Source: Novosphingobium terrae (GTDB lineage: Bacteria; Pseudomonadota; Alphaproteobacteria; Sphingomonadales; Sphingomonadaceae). Taken from it: DNA of 64,000 nucleotides. The position numbers and the translations under genes were made by a program. The notes under the pieces were generated by a model. That model worked only from the letters and a program-made list of their open reading frames with translations, searched no databases and was not told where the DNA came from. Positions within the stretch are counted from its first letter, which is position 1, and each line of letters begins with the position of its first letter. Location of the stretch: contig NZ_JABVZR010000001.1 in the NCBI RefSeq assembly GCF_017163935.1, forward strand, positions 1,674,001 through 1,738,000, in the 5' to 3' direction. Positions 17,554-26,380 of this stretch are shown here, piece by piece.

Positions 17554-19464
17554 GTGCCGATCAGCAGTTCACGCAGTACATGGGCCGGTCCAAATGACGG
17601 GCGCGAGATATGGAATGATAGCGCTTTGACCGCCTCGGCAGGCCGACCTCGCAGGATCGAGGATTATGCACTGCTCAGTTCCACCGAGAGTGCGGCGCTG
17701 GTGCATCGCAACGGCACCATCGAATGGCTGTGCCTACCCTCCTTCGATTCCGAAGCGATCTTTGCCGCATTGCTCGGCACCCCGGAACATGGCGCGTGGG
17801 ATCTGGGGCCGCGCGATCCGCGGGCGCGCCTGTCGCGCCGCTATTTGCCCGATACGATGATCCTTGAAACCACCATCGAAACCAACAGCGGCAAGGCGGT
17901 GGTCTGTGATTTCATGCCGGTACCTGTGCGTGATGGGACGCATGAACTGATCCGCATCGTGCGTGGGGTCGAGGGCCGGGTGGAGATGTCCACGCAACTG
18001 CGCCTGCGCTTCAACTATGGTGCATGGAAGCCTTGGGTCGAGCGCAAGGAGGGGGCGATCTATGCCGTCGCCGGGCCCGATGCAGTGCGGCTGAGCAGCA
18101 CCATTGATTTGACGAACGCGGATTTTTCTACCCAAGCCCAATTTACGGTGACCGAGGGCCAGACCGTAACAGCGACGCTGGAATATTACCCCTCGCATAT
18201 CAAGCCGCCGATCCCTCGCGATCCGGTTTCGCTGCTGCGCCATACCCAAGCGGTTTGGCAGACTTGGGCGAAGCAGGGCAGCTATCGGGGCCCCTATGGC
18301 GATATGGTGAGCCGCTCGCTGTTGACGCTCAAGGCGCTGACCTATGCGCCGACGGGGGGCATCGTCGCTGCGCCCACCACCTCGTTGCCTGAGAAGCCGG
18401 GCGGGGTGCGCAACTGGGATTACCGCTTTTGCTGGCTGCGCGATGCGGTTCTCACCATCTATGCGTTGACGGCCTCGGGCTATCACGAAGAAGCCGGCGC
18501 CTGGCGTTGGTGGCTGATGCGCGCCACAGCAGGCGCTCCCGAGGAACTGCAGATCATGTATGGCCTGCGCGGCGAGCGGCGCCTGACCGAGATCACCCTC
18601 GACCATCTTCCCGGCTTTGCCGACAGCCGCCCGGTGCGCATCGGAAATGCCGCGCATGACCAGTTGCAGCTCGATGTCTATGGCGCTGTGCTGGGGGCCT
18701 TCGATGCGGCTCGGCGCGGTGGGCTGGCGGATATGGATGTGGTCTGGCCGGTGCAGCGCGCCATCGCCAAGAACCTGCTGGAGCTATGGAGGCAGCCTGA
18801 TTCCGGCATCTGGGAGGTGCGCGGCCCGGTGCGTCACTTCGTCTATTCCAAGGTGATGTGCTGGTTCGCCTTCGACCGCATGGTGGCCAGCGCCGAGGAT
18901 TTCGCTCTGGATGGCCCGGTCGAGGACTGGCGCGCCGCGCGCGATGCGATCCATGCCGAAATCTGCGAGAAGGGCTTCGATACCGCCAGCAACAGCTTCG
19001 TGCAATATTATGGCGCCGACCGTGTCGATGCCGCGCTGCTGCAGCTGCCGACGCTGGGCTTTCTGCCGCCCGACGATCCGCGCATGCTGGGCACTATCGA
19101 GCGTGTCGAGCGCGAGTTGCTCAAGGATGGCGTGGTCTATCGCTATCGCACCGATGAGGGCGATGTCGATGGCTTGCCGGGCGATGAGGGCGCCTTCCTG
19201 GCCTGCAGCTTCTGGCTCTGTGATGCCTATGCTTTGTCCGGGCGGGTGCAGGATGCGCGAGATTTGTTCGAGCGGCTGCTCACCTATGGCAATGATCTGG
19301 GCCTCTTTGCCGAGGAATATGATCCCAAGGCGGGTTGCCTGCTTGGGAATTTTCCGCAGGCGTTCAGCCATTTCGCGTTGATCAACTCGGCCCATACGCT
19401 GGCTGGCCTGGAGAGTGGGGTAGCTGGACATCTGGCCGATGATGGGCCTGATCGGAGCGAATAA
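17554..19464 (+). CDS. Glycoside hydrolase family 15 protein (glucoamylase/trehalase-like)
   Basis: The protein hydrolyses terminal alpha-glucosidic bonds (glucan or trehalose). The N-terminal beta-sandwich domain (about residues 30-260) precedes the (alpha/alpha)6 barrel, which carries the GH15 signature NWDYRFCWLRDA, a general-acid region IWEVRGP and the general-base region LFAEEYDP near the C-terminus. The ending NFPQAFSHFALINSA is also typical. No signal peptide is seen, so it is probably cytoplasmic. The start is uncertain: the GTG at 17554 gives 636 aa, while a TTG at 17626 would begin just before the conserved IEDYALLSST. Together with GlgX (40718-42856) it points to storage-glucan or trehalose turnover. 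Confidence 0.88.
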   Translation: MPISSSRSTWAGPNDGREIWNDSALTASAGRPRRIEDYALLSSTESAALVHRNGTIEWLCLPSFDSEAIFAALLGTPEHGAWDLGPRDPRARLSRRYLPDTMILETTIETNSGKAVVCDFMPVPVRDGTHELIRIVRGVEGRVEMSTQLRLRFNYGAWKPWVERKEGAIYAVAGPDAVRLSSTIDLTNADFSTQAQFTVTEGQTVTATLEYYPSHIKPPIPRDPVSLLRHTQAVWQTWAKQGSYRGPYGDMVSRSLLTLKALTYAPTGGIVAAPTTSLPEKPGGVRNWDYRFCWLRDAVLTIYALTASGYHEEAGAWRWWLMRATAGAPEELQIMYGLRGERRLTEITLDHLPGFADSRPVRIGNAAHDQLQLDVYGAVLGAFDAARRGGLADMDVVWPVQRAIAKNLLELWRQPDSGIWEVRGPVRHFVYSKVMCWFAFDRMVASAEDFALDGPVEDWRAARDAIHAEICEKGFDTASNSFVQYYGADRVDAALLQLPTLGFLPPDDPRMLGTIERVERELLKDGVVYRYRTDEGDVDGLPGDEGAFLACSFWLCDAYALSGRVQDARDLFERLLTYGNDLGLFAEEYDPKAGCLLGNFPQAFSHFALINSAHTLAGLESGVAGHLADDGPDRSE

Positions 19465-19482
19465 GGCGGCTGGAAAGCCTGA

Positions 19483-19860
19483 CTACCAGCGTGACCGGGC
19501 CCCGCGCGGCAGGGCATCAAGCGCATCGGCGTTGCGGCGAGCCCAGTCATACAGCAGCTCGATGGGCTCGATAAAGCGCAGGCCAAGTGGGGTCAGCTCA
19601 TATTCCACGGCGGGCGGGATGGTGCCGTGCACATGGCGGGTCACCAACTGGCGCTCCTCCATGTCGCGCAGGGTCTGGGTCAGCATCTTCTTGGAAATGT
19701 CGGGCAGGGATCGCAGCAGCACGCCGGTCCGCGCTTTCCCACCATGGCGCACATGCAGCGTGTGCAGGATCATGCTTAGCCATTTGGTGCTGAACAGGTC
19801 GAGCGTGCGGCGCGGGGCGCAATCCTCGCGCCATGCCTCTTCGGGGGAGCCTGCCTTCAT
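19483..19860 (-). CDS. HxlR family winged-helix transcriptional regulator
   Basis: A 125-residue DNA-binding protein with the HxlR layout: an N-terminal cysteine (EDCAPRRTLDLFSTKW), the FSTKWLSMILHTL helix, the wHTH core with LPDISKKMLTQTLRDMEERQLV and the wing with VEYELTPLG. HxlR proteins often sense electrophiles through the N-terminal cysteine or bind a small ligand. The gene is divergent from the PRISE-type reductase at 19975-21036 with about 115 bp between starts, the usual arrangement for a regulator and its target. Confidence 0.92.
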   Translation of the reverse strand: MKAGSPEEAWREDCAPRRTLDLFSTKWLSMILHTLHVRHGGKARTGVLLRSLPDISKKMLTQTLRDMEERQLVTRHVHGTIPPAVEYELTPLGLRFIEPIELLYDWARRNADALDALPRGARSRW

Positions 19861-19974
19861 GGGGTGTTGATCGTCATGGTGGGAACCTTTCGGTGCCTAT
19901 GTCCCTAAAAGGTGCCTTCTAGCGCGCGCCTCCGCGCATGCCTAGGTGCTGCCTTGCAAGCTAAGGAGACGGTG

Positions 19975-21036
19975 ATGAGCAAGACAGCGCTGGTGGTGGG
20001 ATCAAGCGGCATCGTGGGCAGCGCGACAGCCGATCTGCTGGTGCGCGAGGGCTGGGCCGTGCTCGGTCTGGCGCGCCATCCGGTCGCGCAGCAGGGCGTG
20101 ATCCCCCTTGCCGCCGATCTGCAGGATGACGCGTCCCTCGGCGCGGCTCTGGCTGGCCACCGGCCCGATGCGGTGTTCATCGCCACCTGGTCGCGGCAGG
20201 CCAGCGAGGCGCAGAACATCCGCGTCAATGCCGCGATGATCCGCAACCTGCTCGATGCGCTGCGCCCGGCGGGCAGCGTGGCGCATGTCGCGCTGGTGAC
20301 GGGGCTCAAGCATTATCTCGGGCCGTTCGAGGCCTATGGGCAGGGCGCGCTGCCCGCCACTCCGTTCCGCGAGGAGCAAGGCCGTCTCGATGTCGAGAAT
20401 TTCTATTACGCGCAGGAGGACGAGCTCTTCGCCGCCGCCGCGCGAGACGGTTTCGGCTGGAGCGTCCATCGCCCGCACACGGTCATCGGCAAGGCGGTGG
20501 GCAATGCGATGAACATGGGGACCACGCTGGCGGCCTATGCTGCGCTGTGCCGAGAGACTGGTCGTCCCTTCCGCTTCCCCGGATCATCGGCGCAGTGGAG
20601 CGGCTTGACCGATATGACCGATGCCCGCCTGCTGGCCCGCCATCTGTTGTGGGCGGCCTCAACACCGCAGGCGTGCGATCAGGCCTTCAACGTGGTCAAT
20701 GGTGATGTCTTCCGTTGGAGTTGGATGTGGGGGCGCATCGCCGACTGGTTCGGGCTGACACCGGCTCCTTTCGATGGCGAGATCCTCCCGCTGGAGGTGC
20801 AGATGGCCCAGGATGCCTCGATCTGGCGCAGTCTTGCCCAGCGCGAGCAGTTGGCCGAGGCGGATTTGTCTCGTCTGGCGAGCCCATGGCACACCGATGC
20901 CGATCTTGGGCGCCCGATCGAGGTTGTCACCGATATGAGCAAAAGCCGCAAGCTGGGCTTCTCGGCCTACCAAGCGACCGATGAAGCCTTCATCGAGCTG
21001 TTCAGCCGCTTGCGGACCGATCACTTGATTCCATGA
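19975..21036 (+). CDS. PRISE-type SDR (progesterone 5-beta-reductase / iridoid synthase-like enone reductase)
   Basis: An NADPH-dependent atypical SDR of 353 residues. It has a Rossmann start ALVVGSSGIVGS (5-16), the VTGLKHYLGPF motif with the catalytic lysine near 112, and NFYYAQEDELF (142-152). The NFYYxxED box with its catalytic tyrosine is the diagnostic motif of plant progesterone 5-beta-reductases and iridoid synthases (PRISE), which reduce C=C bonds of 1,4-enones. AAGGAG lies eight bases before the ATG at 19975, so the longer frame to 19912 is not used. The gene is divergent from an HxlR regulator, which suggests induction by an electrophilic enone. Confidence 0.88.
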   Translation: MSKTALVVGSSGIVGSATADLLVREGWAVLGLARHPVAQQGVIPLAADLQDDASLGAALAGHRPDAVFIATWSRQASEAQNIRVNAAMIRNLLDALRPAGSVAHVALVTGLKHYLGPFEAYGQGALPATPFREEQGRLDVENFYYAQEDELFAAAARDGFGWSVHRPHTVIGKAVGNAMNMGTTLAAYAALCRETGRPFRFPGSSAQWSGLTDMTDARLLARHLLWAASTPQACDQAFNVVNGDVFRWSWMWGRIADWFGLTPAPFDGEILPLEVQMAQDASIWRSLAQREQLAEADLSRLASPWHTDADLGRPIEVVTDMSKSRKLGFSAYQATDEAFIELFSRLRTDHLIP

Positions 21037-21226
21037 TCGAGGCGCGAAAGGTCAAAAAACAGAAGGATGAGTAATCCCGGGCGAGAGCTAGTCCCGCACT
21101 CGCCACAAATCCTGCCCGACTAGACATCGTGCTATCTGTGGTGGTAGCTGCTCTGATTGAGGTGTTGATTTTGCGCGCAGGGGAATTCCTGGTTCGACTG
21201 AGCGTTACTCCGCTCGGCCATCCGCC

Positions 21227-21397
21227 TCACCTTGATTGGTTCGATCGGTTGCCACCGTGTAGAAGGCGCTTCCGTGCCTGATCTGTTTCATCCTGATCGC
21301 TTGCGATGGTCTTCTCGACCTTTTCACGAACACTCTCAAAACCCCCTGCTGCGGGATTTTCGCCAGAGTTCTCGGCATTCTTCCTGTTTTTGGTCAT
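21227..21397 (-). CDS. 56-residue hydrophilic protein, probably stress-related
   Basis: The gene starts at an ATG (21395-21397) with GAGGAAG four to five bases upstream. The product is very polar (MTKNRKNAENSGENPAAGG, then FESVREKVEKTIASDQDETD) with a central amphipathic segment and no hydrophobic helix. The composition is like that of small disordered stress proteins and of those at 45569-45763, 61368-61676 and 61712-61915. A longer frame to 21628 exists but the upstream part lacks coding character. Function unknown. Confidence 0.55.
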   Translation of the reverse strand: MTKNRKNAENSGENPAAGGFESVREKVEKTIASDQDETDQARKRLLHGGNRSNQSR

Positions 21398-21581
21398 AGC
21401 TTCCTCACCGGGCGGTTCAATAAAGCAAGCGGCGAAGATGCCGAACGTTCCTTGATCAAACCACATGGGGCCGGAATTCAAATCAGCAAAGCGGGGTATT
21501 CTTTTGCGACTGAGGTGGATGAGCATTCGCAACCGAAGGTGCTTTTGGAGGTCGGTTGGCAAGAGCAGGGTGGACGTCAGT

Positions 21582-22118
21582 CTAGAGGGGGGAGTGACTG
21601 GAAGCCGATCTGATAAGTGCCGCAGCACGCTCGGGCCCCGCCGTGGTTATGACCTTGAAACCTTTGCCTTTGAGGGCATTGTAGTTGGTAAAAAACCTTC
21701 CGAGATGATCGATAAAGAGGGTCCCCAGATCGTCGAGTTGCGCGGCACCTTCATACGAGATTGATTGATCGACCCGCGCCAACAAGCGATCATTCCTTAT
21801 AACTCTACCATCTCTTTCTGTTTGCTCTGCCTCGATCACACCGAGAAGCCGGACATTGGCGAGACAGCCAACCACAGATGGTTCATCTCCCAGCACCAGA
21901 ACGTCAAGCGGGTCACCGTCTTGCCCGAGTGTAGAAGGAATGAAGCCAAAATCGAGGGGAAAGCTCATACCGACCGGCAAAAGGCCAGTCAGTTCGAATG
22001 CTTCGACCTCCTGCTCATAGGTATACTTTGACCGGCTGCCTTTCGGGGTCTCGATGATGGCTCTGCAGGTCAAGGCTGAAACGTCAAGCCGGTGATCAAG
22101 CCGTGCGAAATTGGTCAA
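21582..22118 (-). CDS. Divergent inorganic pyrophosphatase-family protein
   Basis: A 178-residue family I pyrophosphatase relative. The metal-binding core QDGDPLDVLV is intact (three aspartates), as are the N-terminal IETPKGSRSKY lysine and the FFTNYNALKG tyrosine region. Several residues that line the active site in E. coli Ppa differ: the glutamate after the KY pair is Thr, the lysine after the C-terminal YK pair is Asn, and the aspartate-rich loop between (RDGRVIRND) is rearranged. It resembles the second copy at 37661-38179 more than E. coli Ppa. Hydrolysis of pyrophosphate is likely but not certain; another phosphoanhydride is possible. Confidence 0.8.
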   Translation of the reverse strand: MTNFARLDHRLDVSALTCRAIIETPKGSRSKYTYEQEVEAFELTGLLPVGMSFPLDFGFIPSTLGQDGDPLDVLVLGDEPSVVGCLANVRLLGVIEAEQTERDGRVIRNDRLLARVDQSISYEGAAQLDDLGTLFIDHLGRFFTNYNALKGKGFKVITTAGPERAAALIRSASSHSPL

Positions 22119-22688
22119 CTCTACTCTCCCTTTTTTAATAGTTTACTGACGAACCCGTCGACTCATTCATCGATAGGGGGCTCGACCTTTGCTTGCCAAA
22201 CTGCCGGGTGTCCGGCTGCGAGCCACCACCATGTCGGGCTTACTGAAAGTGGATGGCTCGCAGCCGATGCCCTCGACGCTTAGGCGTTCGGAGGTGGGAT
22301 CGCGCGCAATCCGCTCAACAAGACTCAACCCAGAAGTTGGCAATGCCTGTCCTTCGCGAACAGACATTTTTGAGCTCACTGATTAGGAGAAGCACAACCC
22401 CTTCAAGGAGTTCCCCTGAATTCTTCGGTGCTTCCGATACGGCGGTGAAGAGCGGTCATGTCCATCGGATGGCATTTAACCGCACCTAAAAAAATCTTAC
22501 ACCTCTACTATAGCATGTTTAGTGGATGTATGTTTTATTTTAAATTTAGGAATATAAGAAAATTTTGCGTAGATTTTTGTGCGATCGGCCATGATCGTTT
22601 TGGATCTATGGCGAGATGTTGGAAAAGGGGTATATATCTGATCAAAGATAATTTTGCGACGAGAGGGAGTAATTTTCACGAAGGCCGT
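22119..22688. other. Intergenic region with an AT-rich island
   Basis: About 570 bp without a supported gene. The first half has normal composition. From about 22485 to 22680 the sequence is markedly AT-rich compared with the rest of the window (runs such as TTTTATTTTAAATTTAGG). This could be a promoter or nucleoid-protein target for the small ORFs just downstream, or imported DNA. No clear -35/-10 pair was identified. Confidence 0.45.
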
Positions 22689-22796
22689 ATGAACCGGGCC
22701 AGCGACTACAAAGACGCAGAAGATCCGGAACACCGCTTCTTCCAGACCATTGCATCGCAAGTAGCAGTTGAGAGGATGGAATATGGCTGTCGGTGA
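22689..22796 (+). CDS. Possible 35-residue hydrophilic peptide
   Basis: An ATG preceded by CGAAGG at a workable distance opens a 35-codon frame (MNRASDYKDAEDPEHRFF and on), rich in charged residues. It overlaps the start of the next small ORF (22783), which hints at coupling. It resembles the short charged proteins common in sphingomonads but has no named family. Real translation is uncertain. Confidence 0.35.
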   Translation: MNRASDYKDAEDPEHRFFQTIASQVAVERMEYGCR

Positions 22797-23001
22797 GCTA
22801 ACGAGAATGCAGTGGCACGACCTGAGTGCGAAATGCCAGCTGGCATCGACATCTGCGAAATCACTGATGAACAGCCCCGGCTTTCAGGATCTGGCGATCC
22901 GACATGCCCAGGCGGTACTCAATTACCTTTGGAAACTCGGGTTCCGTCCATCAGATGGAGCGGCTTCTTACGAACGCTTTTCCGGAGTTAAGGAGCTGTA
23001 G
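22783..23001 (+). CDS. Possible 72-residue hypothetical protein
   Basis: The frame starts MAVGELTRMQWHDLSAKC and has a helical, mildly amphipathic character with two tryptophans. A GAGAGG lies about nine bases before the ATG, and the gene overlaps the 35-residue ORF upstream. No family is recognised. It is convergent with the hybrid kinase gene that ends at 23088. The call rests on the ribosome-binding site and the overlap only. Confidence 0.4.
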   Translation: MAVGELTRMQWHDLSAKCQLASTSAKSLMNSPGFQDLAIRHAQAVLNYLWKLGFRPSDGAASYERFSGVKEL

Positions 23002-23087
23002 GCAACCACTAACCGGGTCACTCACCTGCCTTGCCGGGCGGGTGGCTGATGCCGCCATGCCCACGAAAATGGCCTGGAGGGGCTGCT

Positions 23088-25061
23088 TCAATCTTCACGG
23101 AGCACGGCGCGCGGGATCATGTCGATTGCATCACGTAATGCCTGCGCCAGCATGTCCTGTGTGAAGGGCTTACCGAGCTTGATCAGGTGCCGATTTCCAA
23201 CTCCGGCAAGATCCCCATACCCGCTTGCTAGAATGATCGGCAGATCGCTGCGCTCCAGATTTACCAATTCCGCCAGCTGCGAGCCGGTCATACCTGGCAT
23301 TGCGTGGTCTGTGATCAACACGTCGATGCCAGGGTCCTGGCGAAGCATTTCAAGCGCCTCCTCACCCGAACCGGCTTCGAGTACCTGATGACCGAGATCC
23401 TCGAGGAGATCTGCGGTGTTCATCAGAATGAGCCCATCGTCGTCGACCGCAAGAACCTTGAGCGACGGGGCGTGATCGCCGATTGCCTCCTTGACCGGTG
23501 CAGGATTGGTGAGACCATGCTCAAGAGGAGCCAAAGGCAGCCAGAGAGTCGCTCGTGTCCCTACGCCGAGGGTGCTCTCCAGCGTGAAGCCACCGCCGAG
23601 TTGCTCGGCAAGGCCATGGATCATTGAAAGGCCAAGGCCGGTGCCCTTGCCGACCCCCTTCGTCGTGAAAAATGGCTCGGTTGCGCGCTCAAGCGTCGCC
23701 TTGTCCATACCGGTGCCCCTGTCGATCACCGAGATGGCAATGTAAGCACCGGGCGTGAGCTGACTGTTTTCGAGATGAGCGTGCTCCTTGAGACGTGCCT
23801 CAATCGTGATTGGGCCGCCCGTGGGCATCGCATCGCGTGCATTTACCGTGAGGTTGAGGATCGCCATCTCAATCTGATTGACGTCCGCCATGACTGAGGG
23901 GAGCTGGGGTGAGACGTCGAGCTCGAGTGACCAGGCCGGCCCCAACGTGCGGGTCACCAGCTCCTTCATACCTTCGACGACGACGGCCATATCGAGGGGG
24001 CGCGTGGTGAGATCCTGTCGACGTGCAAATGCAAGCATGCGCTGCGTGAGGGACGCCCCGCGTTCAGCGCCCTGCATTGCGCCATCGATCAGGCGATCGG
24101 TTGCGGGATCGGAGGGAATTCGCTTGCGCAGCAAAATCAGGCTGCTGGTGATCGCCATCAGGAGATTGTTGAAGTCATGGGCAATTCCGCCCGTCAGTTG
24201 CCCGACAGCTTCCATCTTCTGAGCCTGACGCAAAGCATCTTCGGCCTTATGTCTGACTGCGACCTCTTCCTCGACCCGGGCTTCCAGCTTTTCGCTCCAG
24301 GAGCGCAATTCAGCTTCCTGCTCCTTGGCGACGGTGATATCGTAAATCACGCCAACCAGTCGATATCCGGCTCCCTCGCGCATAATTTCGCCACGCCGGG
24401 CGATCCAGCGCAAAGCGCCGTCGCTGGATCGGCGAATACAAAATTCGCGATCAACTGTGTCGGGAACGGTGCCGTCGCCAGGGCCAGGGATCAAGGGGAC
24501 TGATGCGTCCTCAAGCAGCCCGTTGATGGTCTGAACAGGCAGCACGGAGGTCGGATGCAACCCCAGCACGCGGCAGAATTCATCGGAAACGGACGCCGTG
24601 GCGAAACCATCGATATATTCAAAACTTCCGATACCGCCGGCGCTCTGAGCGATCCGCAGTTTTTCTTCAGCTCGCTTGCGTTCGGTGATGTCGACCAGCA
24701 GCCCGGTAAAGCGCACCGGCTGGTCATTGTCGTCGAGGTGGCATTGTCCACGACCGTGCATCCAGAGCGTGTTACCGCCCGGCGTAATTACACGAAAATC
24801 CTTGGTGAAAAGTTCCGCGCCGGCCAGCATGCCCGCAACGGCAATGCGGATGCGCGAGCGGTCATCCGGATGGATCGCCTGAAAGAAGACCGATGTCGGG
24901 AAGTCGCTCTCGAGTTCGACTGCCGGCAGGCCGTAAAGCTCGGCGAAATGCTCGTCCACATGCAGCCGGTCACCGGGAATATCCCAAGCCCATGTCCCGC
25001 TCGCACCGGACAGGATCGAGCCAAAGGGGAGAGTTGCTCGCATGGTGGCCTCAGCCATCAT
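23088..25061 (-). CDS. Hybrid sensor histidine kinase of the chemosensory cluster (two PAS, HisKA, HATPase, receiver)
   Basis: The 657-residue kinase has two PAS/PAC units (about 20-130 and 140-250, with RFTGLLVDITERKRAEEKL and RLVGVIYDIT), a coiled linker, H-box GGIAHDFNNLL with His295, N-box NLTVNARDAMPTGG (Asn408), G-box GKGTGLGLSMIHG and a receiver starting LKVLAVDDD with acceptor Asp near 585. No membrane segment is seen. It is the last gene of the chemosensory cluster and its ATG lies inside the end of cheC (ATGATGGCTGA overlap), so it is very likely translated from the same mRNA. It may be an output or input branch of the pathway. Its architecture is like that of the kinase at 194-2662. 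Confidence 0.92.
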   Translation of the reverse strand: MMAEATMRATLPFGSILSGASGTWAWDIPGDRLHVDEHFAELYGLPAVELESDFPTSVFFQAIHPDDRSRIRIAVAGMLAGAELFTKDFRVITPGGNTLWMHGRGQCHLDDNDQPVRFTGLLVDITERKRAEEKLRIAQSAGGIGSFEYIDGFATASVSDEFCRVLGLHPTSVLPVQTINGLLEDASVPLIPGPGDGTVPDTVDREFCIRRSSDGALRWIARRGEIMREGAGYRLVGVIYDITVAKEQEAELRSWSEKLEARVEEEVAVRHKAEDALRQAQKMEAVGQLTGGIAHDFNNLLMAITSSLILLRKRIPSDPATDRLIDGAMQGAERGASLTQRMLAFARRQDLTTRPLDMAVVVEGMKELVTRTLGPAWSLELDVSPQLPSVMADVNQIEMAILNLTVNARDAMPTGGPITIEARLKEHAHLENSQLTPGAYIAISVIDRGTGMDKATLERATEPFFTTKGVGKGTGLGLSMIHGLAEQLGGGFTLESTLGVGTRATLWLPLAPLEHGLTNPAPVKEAIGDHAPSLKVLAVDDDGLILMNTADLLEDLGHQVLEAGSGEEALEMLRQDPGIDVLITDHAMPGMTGSQLAELVNLERSDLPIILASGYGDLAGVGNRHLIKLGKPFTQDMLAQALRDAIDMIPRAVLRED

Positions 25062-25689
25062 CGCCGACGACGCGCGCGATAAATTCTCCCAGCAATTCCT
25101 TCAGGATTTCGAGAGAGGGTATATCCATGATCATCGCAATATAGCCGCGGATGTCCCGGCTGCGCACGGCAAAATCGATATAGAGGAAAAGAACCAGCCC
25201 CCGGCCACCATTCTCCTCATTAACCTCGAACAGGTTCGCGCTCGTTCCGCGCAGAACCTCCGGAAGCGTCATCGACAAGGAGCGCTTGAGCATGTTGGCC
25301 ATGGTTGCCAAACAGGCGTTGAGGATGATGTTACCCGTCTCACAGAGCGCCTCACCCTCCATCTCAACGATCTCATCGGCGGACAGTTCACCGCCGGTCA
25401 CCGCCCGGACGAGTTCGAGACTGTTGATTTCCGGAAAAATGAGCAAGGCACGACCGGAAAAAGGCCCTGAAAAATCCTGGCGCACCGCGACGAGATCGCT
25501 GACTTCCCGTTCGCTGATCAGGCGGGCCGCCCGACTTTGGCTGACGACCTCGATCGATGGGACAGAGAGCTGGACCTGATCGCCGATCATCTTGCGCAGG
25601 CTCGAGGCAGCCCGGCTGACGCCGATGTTGACGATCTCAGTGAGCGCATCGCGTTCGAGACCGACAAGGGTGATGCTCTCTGATGTCAC
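25051..25689 (-). CDS. cheC: CheC-type phosphatase of the chemosensory pathway
   Basis: CheC proteins dephosphorylate CheY-P. The 212 residues contain both family helices: DALTEIVNIG (Asp14, Glu18, Asn21) and EALCETGNIILN (Glu117, Asn120), which fit the [DS]-x3-E-x2-N phosphatase consensus (the first position of the second is Glu). The two halves are pseudo-symmetric with YIDFAV near the end, as in CheC/CheX/FliY. The start overlaps the cheY stop by 4 bp (25686-25689) and the stop overlaps the hybrid kinase start. CheC is frequent in Firmicutes and Archaea but not typical of alphaproteobacteria, where CheY is usually controlled by a phosphate sink or CheZ. Confidence 0.85.
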   Translation of the reverse strand: MTSESITLVGLERDALTEIVNIGVSRAASSLRKMIGDQVQLSVPSIEVVSQSRAARLISEREVSDLVAVRQDFSGPFSGRALLIFPEINSLELVRAVTGGELSADEIVEMEGEALCETGNIILNACLATMANMLKRSLSMTLPEVLRGTSANLFEVNEENGGRGLVLFLYIDFAVRSRDIRGYIAMIMDIPSLEILKELLGEFIARVVGDDG

Positions 25690-26069
25690 AGGCGGCTTGC
25701 TTTCAGGCGCAGAGCCGCACCGGATAGGAACGGTTCGAGCGCTTCGGGCGTCACAGGCTTGGGAACGAAAGCAGCGCCGACCTCTCGCGCACGCGCGATA
25801 ACCTCGTCCTGAATGTTGGCGGTAATGATGGCGATGGGCATGTCGGGGAACAGAACGCGCAACTCGCCCGCAAGTTCAAGTCCGTCCTTCTCGCTCATGT
25901 TAAAATCGACCAGAGCGAGGTCAGGGGTGGCATTTTCAATGATCTCGAGCGCTTGCGCAGCGCTGCCCGCCTCGAGTTTCTCCCAATCTGGCTGCAGGCT
26001 GGCCAGCGCCTTTCCAGCGACGATCCTGGCAAGCTTGCTATCATCAACGATCAGAACTTTGACTGGCAT
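25686..26069 (-). CDS. cheY: CheY-like single-domain response regulator
   Basis: A 127-residue stand-alone receiver. The acidic pair is in VLIVDDSK (Asp9, Asp10), the phospho-acceptor is Asp55 (LALVDFNMSE), the switch Thr lies near 83 (AIITAN) and the Lys near 104 (FVPKPVTPEAL). There is no output domain. GAGGAA lies just before the ATG at 26067-26069; an in-frame ATG at 26105 is less well placed. It should receive phosphate from the CheA of the cluster and be dephosphorylated by the CheC encoded immediately downstream. It may act on something other than a flagellar motor. Confidence 0.9.
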   Translation of the reverse strand: MPVKVLIVDDSKLARIVAGKALASLQPDWEKLEAGSAAQALEIIENATPDLALVDFNMSEKDGLELAGELRVLFPDMPIAIITANIQDEVIARAREVGAAFVPKPVTPEALEPFLSGAALRLKASRL

Positions 26070-26116
26070 TGCTTCCTCCGGGTCGCCCTTGATCGCGCCC
26101 CTCAATCAAGATGCTG

Positions 26117-26380
26117 TTAGAAATTTTTTTGCGCCCTGTCGCGCTTTGAAATCAGGCCCCACATGAGCTCATGGCTGAGCGAACCATCAGAAGGTCGACC
26201 TTGAACGGCGGGGCTCAAGGCGAGAAGAATCTGCATGACAGCGGTATGAAGCTTCTTCGCCTCCGAAATGTCGACAGCAAAATCCGGATTTTCCTGGATC
26301 TGGCGAAGCAGATCCTCCGCGTCATCGGCAGGGCAACGGCCCATAAGATGGATGACACCTCCCTCAACCCTGACGCTCAT
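26117..26380 (-). CDS. Small STAS-domain protein coupled to cheA
   Basis: An 87-residue protein reads as a short STAS-like fold (anti-sigma-factor-antagonist type): a beta strand with GGVIHLMGRC, helix DAEDLLRQIQENPDF, then VDISEAKKLHTAVMQILLAL, where the Asp-Ile-Ser segment corresponds to the STAS phospho-site region. The ATG overlaps the cheA stop by 4 bp. In other bacteria STAS proteins next to chemosensory genes join non-flagellar output. The fold assignment is from pattern alone. Confidence 0.6.
   Translation of the reverse strand: MSVRVEGGVIHLMGRCPADDAEDLLRQIQENPDFAVDISEAKKLHTAVMQILLALSPAVQGRPSDGSLSHELMWGLISKRDRAQKNF

Noticed and set aside
21361..21450. GGAAC-N16-GCTT upstream of the 56-residue protein, also seen before glgX
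   Set aside because: The -10 element is not GTT-like, so these are weaker than the site at 43678 and could be chance.
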